Origin: Betaproteobacteria bacterium
GTDB taxonomy: Bacteria; Pseudomonadota; Gammaproteobacteria; Burkholderiales; Rhodocyclaceae
Direction: 5' to 3'
Assembly (NCBI GenBank): GCA_028065725.1
Contig: JAPTVL010000081.1
Location: forward strand, 1 to 6,670
Length of the DNA: 6,670 nt
Position numbers and translations under genes: made by a program. Shown here in pieces: positions 1 to 6,670 of this stretch (position 1 is its first letter; each line of letters opens with the position of its first letter). The notes below the pieces were generated by a model, which saw nothing but the letters and a program-made list of their open reading frames with translations, did not search any database and was not told the origin of the DNA.

Positions 1-492
1 GTTCGACACCCACGGCAGCACGCCGTTGATGACGTAACCGCCGTCCACCCGCTTCGCCTTGAGCCGGGCTTCCTCGATGCCGACGCAGGACTTCATGCTG
101 TTCGACTGCGCCGTGCCGCCGAGCACCTCGCCGCGCGCCATTTTCGGCAGCATCTCGGCGGCGAGCGCGTGGTTGGAACTGTTGATCACATACCACTGCA
201 AGGCGTATTCCGCCCACAGCAGGAAGCCGGTCGACACGCACTCCTTCGAGGCTTCCTCGATCACCCGGATCGCGTGGCCGAGTCCGCGCGCGGTGCCGCC
301 GTGCGCCACCGGGGTGAGGCTGCCCAGCCCGCCGAGCGCGCCGAGCTGCTTGAGGAAATCGCCGGGATAGACACCCTTGAGGTCGATGTCGACCACCTTG
401 GGCGCCAGTTCCCTGGCGATGAGTTCGGCCAGTCCCGGCAGCACCTCGGCAGGCGGTTCCGGGAAGGCGGGGACAAGAGCAGGCGCAGGCAT
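1..492 (-). CDS. Acyl-CoA dehydrogenase-like flavoprotein, N-terminal 164 residues (cut by window edge)
   Basis: An open frame runs from an ATG at 492 to the window edge without a stop, so only the N-terminal part is present. The start is supported by GGAG at 499-502, six bases before the ATG. The fragment resembles the N-terminal helical domain and the beginning of the beta domain of acyl-CoA dehydrogenases: an early FLKQLGALGGLGSLTP stretch (about 47-61), a helical region with STGFLLWAEYALQW (87-100), and INGVLPWVSN (155-164), which matches the family's 'NG-x-K-x-W-I-T-N' strand. The usual flavin-proximal 'TEPxAGSD'-like segment is replaced by GGTAQSNSMKS (125-135), so this is a divergent member and the substrate may not be an acyl-CoA. 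It follows the OsmC gene by 25 bases and is probably co-transcribed with it. Family assignment is fairly secure; the reaction is unknown, and the catalytic base lies outside the window. Confidence 0.8.
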   Translation of the reverse strand, partial: MPAPALVPAFPEPPAEVLPGLAELIARELAPKVVDIDLKGVYPGDFLKQLGALGGLGSLTPVAHGGTARGLGHAIRVIEEASKECVSTGFLLWAEYALQWYVINSSNHALAAEMLPKMARGEVLGGTAQSNSMKSCVGIEEARLKAKRVDGGYVINGVLPWVSN

Positions 493-517
493 GGTGGACT
501 CCAGTTCGACGGATGGA

Positions 518-1060
518 TCAGGCGAGTTCGACGCTGACGTTGACCGGGTTGCGCAGGGTGTTGGCGACCGGCGACCAGGCGTTGGAATGCGCGACCAGGT
601 CCTTCAGTTCTTCCTCGCTGGCGTTGCCTTCAAGATGCACCTTCACGCGCACGTCGGTGAAGCCGAGCTTCTTCAGCGGGTCGAGGTCGCCCACGCCCCA
701 CACGGCGGTCACGTTGATGTCGCCTTCGAGTTCGAGTTCGAGCCTGGTCAGGGTGATGCCGCGCGCCACCGCGTTGGCGTGCAGGCCGACCGACAGGCAG
801 GAGCCGAGCGTGGCGAGGACCGCTTCCGAGGGGTTCGGCGCGGTATCGTCGCCCAGGAGGTGCGGCGGCTCGTCGATCACGTGCGCCTCCAGATTGCGCA
901 CGTAGGTGAGATTGCGGAACTTGCTCTCGCACACGGTCTTGGCTTTGAGGGTGACGACCGATTGCGGGTTCGCCTTGCCTTTGGTGGCGAGGGCGGCAAG
1001 GCCTTCGGCATCGATGGGCTCAAGCACGGTTTGGGTTTTCAGGGCGACGACTTCGGACAT
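518..1060 (-). CDS. OsmC/Ohr-family protein lacking the second conserved cysteine
   Basis: A 180-residue protein. The family is recognised from PNPSEAVLATLGSCLSVGLHANAVARGI (about 76-102), which carries the peroxidatic-type Cys88, from the following beta strands (TLTRLELELEGDINV), and from the C-terminal WSPVANTLRNPVNVSVEL block. OsmC/Ohr proteins usually reduce organic hydroperoxides with two cysteines, the second in a 'CPV' motif. Here that place is Ser163 (SPV), so a standard disulfide cycle is unlikely. Cys44 is the only other cysteine. The frame stays open upstream to 1135, but the start at 1060 is preferred because AGGAG (complement at 1068-1072) lies seven bases before it and the upstream extension would cover the predicted sigma-54 promoter. 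It is the first gene of a probable two-gene unit with the downstream flavoprotein. Its role could be thiol redox or ligand binding rather than peroxidase activity; this is not resolved. Confidence 0.9.
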   Translation of the reverse strand: MSEVVALKTQTVLEPIDAEGLAALATKGKANPQSVVTLKAKTVCESKFRNLTYVRNLEAHVIDEPPHLLGDDTAPNPSEAVLATLGSCLSVGLHANAVARGITLTRLELELEGDINVTAVWGVGDLDPLKKLGFTDVRVKVHLEGNASEEELKDLVAHSNAWSPVANTLRNPVNVSVELA

Positions 1061-1108
1061 GGCATGACTCCTAGAGATGGGTTGATCGGGGAACCGACAA
1101 GCGCTGTA

Positions 1109-1126
1109 TTGCGATTCCCGTGCCAA
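1109..1126 (-). promoter_or_regulatory. Sigma-54 (-24/-12) promoter for the OsmC/flavoprotein unit
   Basis: On the minus strand the sequence reads TTGGCACGGGAATCGCAA. It matches the consensus TGGCACG-N4-TTGC closely: the -24 element is perfect (1125-1119), the spacing is exact, and the -12 element is TCGC, with one mismatch and the key GC kept. Transcription would start near 1099, giving a leader of about 39 bases before the OsmC ATG. Such promoters depend on an AAA+ activator, and one is encoded immediately upstream. Confidence 0.75.
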
Positions 1127-1172
1127 CCCGGTCAAACAATGTCAAGCCATTGATCTGGTTGTGAATATTGTT

Positions 1173-1188
1173 CGGCATGCCGCTGCCG
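1173..1188. other. Small GC-rich stem-loop between activator gene and osmC
   Basis: CGGCA (1173-1177) and TGCCG (1184-1188) can pair around a six-base loop on either strand. On the minus strand, the direction of the activator gene, it is followed by AACAATATTC rather than a T run, so it is not a convincing intrinsic terminator. It could partly insulate osmC from activator read-through. Confidence 0.25.
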
Positions 1189-1205
1189 GCGGATTTTCGC
1201 GCTAA

Positions 1206-1217
1206 CAAATTGTCAAC
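1206..1217. promoter_or_regulatory. Candidate upstream activator site for the osmC promoter
   Basis: The plus strand reads CAAATTGTCAAC, which matches CAAAGTGTCAAC at 2811-2822 in 11 of 12 bases. It lies about 88 bases upstream of the -24 GG of the osmC promoter, a usual distance for a sigma-54 activator site, next to the stop codon of the activator gene. A looser relative, CAAACAATGTCAAG, is at 1133-1146. The binding protein is inferred, not shown. Confidence 0.4.
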
Positions 1218-1222
1218 CTTTG

Positions 1223-2794
<1,572 letters not shown>

Positions 2795-2810
2795 GGCGCG
2801 GTCCTCGAAA

Positions 2811-2825
2811 CAAAGTGTCAACACT
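2811..2825. promoter_or_regulatory. Candidate activator binding site: inverted repeat AGTGT-CA-ACACT
   Basis: AGTGT (2814-2818) and ACACT (2821-2825) form a perfect dyad with a two-base spacer. The overlapping 12-mer CAAAGTGTCAAC (2811-2822) recurs with one change at 1206-1217 in front of the other sigma-54 promoter. The site is about 100 bases upstream of the cyanate promoter's -24 element, suitable for looping activation. It is also only about 20-30 bases upstream of the activator's own start codon, so the activator could regulate itself. Function is inferred. Confidence 0.45.
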
Positions 2826-2842
2826 GTGTAATCAAGAAACGG

Positions 2843-2865
2843 GCCAGCCGAACGGCGGGTTTTTT
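2843..2865 (+). terminator. Weak terminator-like stem followed by T run
   Basis: CCAGCC (from 2844) can pair with GGCGGG around a GAAC loop with one mismatch, and TTTTTT follows at 2860-2865. It has the shape of an intrinsic terminator on the plus strand, but no plus-strand gene precedes it in this window. It may stop antisense transcription out of the activator gene, or be chance. Confidence 0.3.
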
Positions 2866-2916
2866 GCCTTTCTGAAAAATCATTTACGCAACAGCGAGTT
2901 AAAGATTTTTTTCCGG

Positions 2917-2933
2917 TTGGCACGCTTCCTGAT
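2917..2933 (+). promoter_or_regulatory. Sigma-54-type promoter for the cyanate operon
   Basis: The plus strand reads TTGGCACGCTTCCTGAT. The -24 element TGGCACG (2918-2924) is perfect. At the correct four-base spacing the -12 element is CTGA instead of TTGC, keeping the G but not the C. The preceding bases give GGTTGGCACG, identical to the ten-base core of the osmC promoter. Transcription would start near 2944. The imperfect -12 element lowers certainty. Confidence 0.55.
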
Positions 2934-3123
2934 TACGACAAGAGTGGAAACACTGACACAGCGTATCCAAACCTGCCGAATCACTTGTGTTCAGCGGGTT
3001 GGGCAGCCCAAGGCCCCAGCGGAACCGGCGTTTGAACCGCACCAATCCGGGGCGCAGGGCGATCAAAAAGGTGCGCTGTGAAGTGTGAGCAAAGACTTTT
3101 TTCAATTCGATCAGGAGCGCCTT

Positions 3124-4482
3124 ATGTCCGGCTTTGACAATCCGTTTGACCCCGATACCAAACTGCACCGTGCAGGCTGCAGCTGCGGCCGCCACCACAG
3201 CCAGGCCGACCACGAGGCCGACATGAAGAACGAGGATGCGCGCGTCTCGCGCGTCGTCGAGTCGGCGGTGATGCGCGGCCTGTTCCCCGACGACCAGATG
3301 CGCCGCAATTTCCTGCGCGCGGTGGGGGCGGGCACCGCGATGGCGGCGATCTCGACGCTGTTCCCGATGGGCGCGGCGAAGGCGCTGGCGGCGGAGAAGG
3401 GCAAGGTCGAAAAGACCGACCTCAAGATCGGCTTCATCCCCATCACCTGCGCCACCCCCATCATCATGGCGGGGCCGATGGGCTTCTACGCGCGCGAAGG
3501 GCTCAACGTCACCCTGCAGAAAACCGCCGGCTGGGCAGTGATCCGCGACAAGGTGCAGAACAAGGAATACGACGCTTCGCACATGCTCTCGCCGATGCCG
3601 CTGGCGATGTCGCTGGGGCTGGGGTCGGCCAAGCAGGCAGTCGACGTGGCGTCGATCCAGAACATCAACGGCCAGGCCATCACCCTGCATCTCAAGCACA
3701 AGGACAAGATGAATCCCAAGGACTGGAAAGGGATGAAGTTCGGCCTGCCGTTCGACTACTCGATCCACAACCTGCTGCTGCGCTACTACCTTGCCGAGGC
3801 CGGTCTCGATCCGGATAAAGATGTGGAGCTGCGCATGATGCCGCCGCCCGACATGGTGGCCAACCTGCGCGCCGGCAACATCGACGGCTTCCTCGGCCCC
3901 GAGCCGTTCAACCAGCGCGCGGTGTATGAGGAAGTCGGCTTCATCCACACCCTGTCGCGCGATCTGTGGGACGGTCACCCGTGCTGCGCCTTCGGCGTGC
4001 AGGAAGGCTTCTACAAGCAGTATCCCAACACCTACGCCGCGCTGTTCCGCGCCATCGCCAGCGCCACCGACTACGCGCACAAGCCGGAAAACCGCAAGGC
4101 CATCATCGAGGCGATCGCGCCGGCCAACTACCTCAACCAGCCGATCCCGGTGCTGGAACAGGTGATGACCGGGCGCTTCGCCGACGGCCTCGGCAAGGTG
4201 AGGAACGTGCCCGATCGCGTCGACTTCGATCCCTTCCCCTGGCAGTCGATGGCGGTGTGGATCCTCACGCAGTTGAAGCGCTGGAACTACATCAAGGGCG
4301 ACATCAACTATCAGGCGGTTGCCGAGGAAGTGTTCCGCGCCACCGACGCCCGCGCCCGTATGGCCGATCTTGGGCTGACGGCGCCGAAAGCGAACTACGC
4401 CAAGCACACCATCATGGGCAAGGTGTTCGATCCCGCGAAGCCTGCCGAGTACCTCAACTCCTTCGCCATCAAACGCGTATGA
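3124..4482 (+). CDS. cynA: Cyanate/nitrate-type ABC transporter substrate-binding protein, Tat-exported
   Basis: A 452-residue periplasmic binding protein of the NrtA/CmpA/CynA family. It would capture cyanate (or a related small anion) and deliver it to the permease encoded next. A twin-arginine signal MRRNFLRAVGAGTAMAAISTLF starts at residue 59 with Arg60-Arg61, and a probable cleavage site follows ALA (about residue 89). The mature part begins with TDLKIGFIPITCATPIIMAGPMGFYAREGL (98-127), typical of the family, and continues with the LPFDYSIHN and FLGPEPFNQRAV blocks (208-216, 257-266). The roughly 58 residues before the arginines are unusual and hold a Cys/His-rich stretch, CSCGRHHSQADH (19-30). 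The frame could begin at a GTG at 3085, but the ATG at 3124 has AGGAG (3113-3117) six bases upstream. Cyanate as substrate rests on cynS in the same operon; nitrate or bicarbonate binding cannot be excluded from the sequence alone. Confidence 0.9.
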   Translation: MSGFDNPFDPDTKLHRAGCSCGRHHSQADHEADMKNEDARVSRVVESAVMRGLFPDDQMRRNFLRAVGAGTAMAAISTLFPMGAAKALAAEKGKVEKTDLKIGFIPITCATPIIMAGPMGFYAREGLNVTLQKTAGWAVIRDKVQNKEYDASHMLSPMPLAMSLGLGSAKQAVDVASIQNINGQAITLHLKHKDKMNPKDWKGMKFGLPFDYSIHNLLLRYYLAEAGLDPDKDVELRMMPPPDMVANLRAGNIDGFLGPEPFNQRAVYEEVGFIHTLSRDLWDGHPCCAFGVQEGFYKQYPNTYAALFRAIASATDYAHKPENRKAIIEAIAPANYLNQPIPVLEQVMTGRFADGLGKVRNVPDRVDFDPFPWQSMAVWILTQLKRWNYIKGDINYQAVAEEVFRATDARARMADLGLTAPKANYAKHTIMGKVFDPAKPAEYLNSFAIKRV

Positions 4483-5330
4483 AGATGAAGCTCTCGCTCA
4501 GCCAGAAGGCCGGCCTGCTGTCGCTCGGCCTGTTCGCGGTGATCCTGCTGGTTTGGCAGCTGGCGACGCTGCCGGAAGCCAGGGTCGTCGCGGCCGACGT
4601 CGATCCCGAGTACGCCGCGCTGATGGGCGGCGGGGCGGCCAGTTCGGCGTCGAGCTTCCCCAGTCCGGCGGCGATGGCGCAGACGCTGTGGGACAAACTG
4701 TCCGACCCGTTCTACGACAATGGCCCCAACGACAAGGGAATCGGCATCCAGCTCGCCTATTCGCTGGCGCGCGTGCTGGGCGGCTTTTTCCTTGCCGCCG
4801 CGGTGGCGATTCCGCTCGGCTTCGCCATCGGCAACTCGCGCGTGTTCTACCAGGCGATCAACCCCTACGTGCAGTTGCTGAAGCCGATCTCGCCGCTGGC
4901 GTGGATGCCGTTGGCGCTCTACACGATCAAGGACGCGTCGGCCTCGGCCATCTTCGTCATCTTCATCTGCTCGCTGTGGCCGATGCTGATCAACACCGCG
5001 CACGGCGTCGCCAACGTGCGCCGCGACTGGCTCGACGTCTCGCGCACGCTGGAGGTCAATCCGCTGCGCAAGGCTTTCCGCGTGATCCTGCCGGCCGCCG
5101 CGCCGACGATATTGACCGGCATGCGCATCTCCATGGGCATCGCCTGGCTGGTCATCGTCGCCGCCGAAATGCTGGTCGGCGGCACCGGCATCGGTTACTT
5201 CGTGTGGAACGAGTGGAACAACCTGTCGCTCACCAACGTGCTGTTCGCCATTCTGATGATCGGCGTCGTCGGCATGGCGCTCGACAGCGTCTTCGGCGTG
5301 CTCGGCAAGCGCGTTGCGTACCAGGAGTAA
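4479..5330 (+). CDS. cynB: ABC transporter permease for cyanate/nitrate-type substrate
   Basis: A 283-residue inner-membrane protein of the NrtB/TauC/SsuC permease family, forming the channel of the importer. Hydrophobic segments are visible near residues 12-29, 95-117, 136-150, 154-172, 205-230 and 254-274. The loop that contacts the ATPase is at about 186-215 (DVSRTLEVNPLRKAFRVILP), matching the family's EAA-type motif. A long non-membrane stretch (about 31-88), rich in small residues, separates the first segment from the core. Its ATG overlaps the stop of the upstream gene as ATGA, which suggests translational coupling and explains the lack of a clear ribosome binding site. A second ATG two codons in (4485) is an alternative start. 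Substrate is inferred from context. Confidence 0.9.
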   Translation: MKMKLSLSQKAGLLSLGLFAVILLVWQLATLPEARVVAADVDPEYAALMGGGAASSASSFPSPAAMAQTLWDKLSDPFYDNGPNDKGIGIQLAYSLARVLGGFFLAAAVAIPLGFAIGNSRVFYQAINPYVQLLKPISPLAWMPLALYTIKDASASAIFVIFICSLWPMLINTAHGVANVRRDWLDVSRTLEVNPLRKAFRVILPAAAPTILTGMRISMGIAWLVIVAAEMLVGGTGIGYFVWNEWNNLSLTNVLFAILMIGVVGMALDSVFGVLGKRVAYQE

Positions 5331-5334
5331 ACGC

Positions 5335-6279
5335 ATGACATCAGCCAACCTTCCCTTCCTGCAGGTCGAAAACCTGGCGCGCGCCTACCCCAGCCCCACC
5401 GGGGGCGACGCGGTCACCGTGTTCGACCATGTCAACTTCCGCATCCACAAGGGCGAGTTCGTCTGCGTCACCGGCCACTCCGGCTGCGGCAAGTCGACCA
5501 TCCTCAACATCCTCGCCGGCCTCGACACCGCCAGCGCCGGCAACGTCTTCATGGACGGCCGCGAAGTGTCGGGCCCCAGCCTCGACCGCGGCGTCATCTT
5601 CCAGAGCCACGCGCTGATGCCGTGGCTCACCGTGCTGGAGAACGTGGCCTTCGCGGTGAAATCGCGCTGGGCCTCGTGGAACAAGCAGCAGGTGCGCGAG
5701 CACGCCATGCGCTACATCGAACTGGTCGGCCTCAAGGGCGCCGAACACAAGAAACCGTCGCAATTGTCGGGCGGGATGAAGCAGCGCGTCGGCATTGCGC
5801 GCGCGTTTTCAATCGAGCCGAAAATGCTGTTGATGGACGAGCCCTTCGGCGCGTTGGACGCGCTGACGCGTGGCGTCATCCAGGAGGAATTGCTGAAGAT
5901 CTGCGCCGAAACGCAGCAGACCGTGTTCATGATCACGCACGACGTCGACGAAGCGATTCTTCTCTCCGACAGGATCATGCTGATGTCGAACGGCCCGCAC
6001 GCGCGCATCGCCGAAATCGTCAACAACACCCTGCCGCGTCCGCGCGAGCGCAGCGCCATCCACAGAGAGCCGCACTACTACCCGATTCGCAACCACCTGG
6101 TCGATTTCCTGGTGAGCCGGTCGAAGCAGTTCGGCAGCCTGCGCGACGCGCCCGATGCCCCCAGCTCGCCCACCGTGTTCGATCCGGCCGACCTGGTCGA
6201 GCCCGCCGAGAAACCCGAAGTCGTCCCCGCGCCGCCCGCCGGCAAACCCCACATCCACCTCGTCAACACCAACAGTTAA
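5335..6279 (+). CDS. cynD: ABC transporter ATP-binding protein for cyanate/nitrate-type substrate
   Basis: A 314-residue ATPase of the NrtD/TauB/SsuB family that powers the importer at the cytoplasmic face. All nucleotide-binding motifs are intact: Walker A GHSGCGKST (47-55), Q-loop Gln90, signature LSGGM (144-148), Walker B MLLMDE (164-169), D-loop ALD (173-175) and switch His202. The C-terminal part (about 235-262) contains the PHYYPIRNHLVDFLVSRS stretch common in nitrate-type ATPases. The last 45 or so residues are rich in Pro, Ala and acidic residues and look disordered. AGGAG at 5323-5327 overlaps the end of the permease gene and sits seven bases before the ATG, which supports this start over an upstream in-frame ATG at 5314 inside the permease gene. 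Four bases separate it from the permease stop. Confidence 0.93.
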   Translation: MTSANLPFLQVENLARAYPSPTGGDAVTVFDHVNFRIHKGEFVCVTGHSGCGKSTILNILAGLDTASAGNVFMDGREVSGPSLDRGVIFQSHALMPWLTVLENVAFAVKSRWASWNKQQVREHAMRYIELVGLKGAEHKKPSQLSGGMKQRVGIARAFSIEPKMLLMDEPFGALDALTRGVIQEELLKICAETQQTVFMITHDVDEAILLSDRIMLMSNGPHARIAEIVNNTLPRPRERSAIHREPHYYPIRNHLVDFLVSRSKQFGSLRDAPDAPSSPTVFDPADLVEPAEKPEVVPAPPAGKPHIHLVNTNS

Positions 6280-6287
6280 GGACCATC

Positions 6288-6670
6288 ATGACCCGCACCG
6301 AAGTTACCGACCTCATCCTCGCCGCCAAGCACAAGAAAGGCCTCAAATGGGCCGAGATCGCCAAGAAGGTCGGCCAGAGCAAGGAGTGGACAACCGCCGC
6401 ATTGTTGGGGCAAATGACGCTCGACAAGAAACAGGCCGCCACCGTCGGCAAGATGCTCGGCCTGCCGCCCGAAGCGGTCGACCAGCTGCAGATGGTGCCG
6501 TACAAGGGCAGCCTGCCGAGCGCGGTGCCGACCGATCCGCTGATCTATCGCTTCTATGAGCTGATCATGGTGTACGGCATCACGATCAAGTCGCTGATCC
6601 ATGAGGAGTTCGGCGACGGCATCATGAGCGCGATCGATTTTTCGATGGATATTTCGCGGGTACCTGACCC
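6288..6670 (+). CDS. cynS: Cyanase (cyanate hydratase), C-terminus cut by window edge
   Basis: This encodes the cytoplasmic enzyme that converts cyanate and bicarbonate to CO2 and carbamate, the latter decaying to ammonia and CO2. 127 codons are present, about 80 percent of the usual length near 150-156. The N-terminal helical, HTH-like domain (MTRTEVTDLILAAKHKKGLKW onward) and the TAALLGQ motif (36-42) are followed by the catalytic domain: PTDPLIYRFYELIMVYG (81-97) and HEEFGDGIMSAIDF (105-118). The three catalytic residues of Escherichia coli cyanase, Arg96, Glu99 and Ser122, correspond to Arg88, Glu91 and Ser114. The cysteine near E. coli position 83 is absent here (YKGSLPS), and it is not catalytic. 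AAGGA at 6278-6282 lies five bases before the ATG, and only eight bases separate it from the ATPase gene, so it is the fourth gene of the operon. No disruption is seen in the visible part. Confidence 0.97.
   Translation, partial: MTRTEVTDLILAAKHKKGLKWAEIAKKVGQSKEWTTAALLGQMTLDKKQAATVGKMLGLPPEAVDQLQMVPYKGSLPSAVPTDPLIYRFYELIMVYGITIKSLIHEEFGDGIMSAIDFSMDISRVPD

Larger units (their letters stand above)
2795..3123. other. Divergent control region between the activator gene and the cyanate operon
   Basis: This 329-base stretch has no credible gene. Part of it is much more AT-rich than the flanking coding DNA, especially 2866-2912. In order it holds the activator's ribosome binding site, a perfect inverted repeat (2814-2825), a GC stem followed by six T residues (2843-2865), a sigma-54-type promoter (2917-2933), and about 180 bases of leader before the substrate-binding protein. 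The leader contains the palindrome TTGGGCAGCCCAA (2999-3011). No clear sigma-70 promoter for the activator gene was recognised here. Confidence 0.7.

Noticed and set aside
2815..2820. TTGACA on the minus strand as a sigma-70 -35 box for the activator gene
   Set aside because: A -10 box at normal spacing would fall on the ribosome binding site, and no TATAAT-like sequence is there.
2999..3013. A second possible -24/-12 promoter, TGGGCAG-N4-AGGC
   Set aside because: Only the GG and GC positions match; the CAC of the -24 element is missing, and the sequence is better explained as part of a palindrome.
3039..3053. NtrC-like half-sites GCACC-N5-GGGGC
   Set aside because: One mismatch to the GCACC-N5-GGTGC type site, and located downstream of the proposed transcription start, so it is probably chance in GC-rich DNA.
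2899..4407. A 502-codon minus-strand open frame opposite the binding-protein gene
   Set aside because: It is rich in His, Arg, Val and Ala with no recognisable domain, as expected for the antisense of a high-GC gene, and it covers the control region. The plus-strand frame has clear family motifs.

Overview
The window looks like a high-GC proteobacterial chromosome, most likely from a betaproteobacterium. This is an inference from GC-rich third codon positions, sigma-54 style promoters and the protein types, not from a marker gene. It holds seven genes in two divergent groups around a shared control region, and the genes at both ends are cut by the window edge.

Left half, minus strand (1-2794). 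Reading 5'->3' on that strand, the order is: a sigma-54-dependent activator with a GAF sensor, AAA+ and Fis-type HTH domains (2794-1223); a short intergenic region with a convincing -24/-12 promoter; an OsmC-family protein (1060-518); and the N-terminal part of an acyl-CoA dehydrogenase-like flavoprotein (from 492, running off the window).

Right half, plus strand (3124-6670). This is a tightly packed cyanate-utilisation operon: a Tat-exported NrtA/CynA-type substrate-binding protein, a permease that overlaps it by 4 bases, an ATPase, and cyanase (cynS, cut at codon 127). The operon would import cyanate and convert it with bicarbonate to CO2 and ammonia, supplying nitrogen and removing a toxic anion. 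There is no cynR-type LysR regulator and no cynT carbonic anhydrase in view.

The most interesting feature is the regulatory wiring. A sigma-54-type promoter (core GGTTGGCACG) lies in front of both the cyanate operon and the osmC/dehydrogenase pair. Each is preceded, about 90-100 bp upstream, by a near-identical 12-base element (11 of 12 bases match). The gene lying between these two promoters encodes the type of activator such promoters need. The simplest reading is one regulon in which the GAF-containing activator switches on cyanate import and hydrolysis together with a redox pair (OsmC and flavoprotein) of unknown function. This model is an inference, but the DNA pattern behind it is directly visible.
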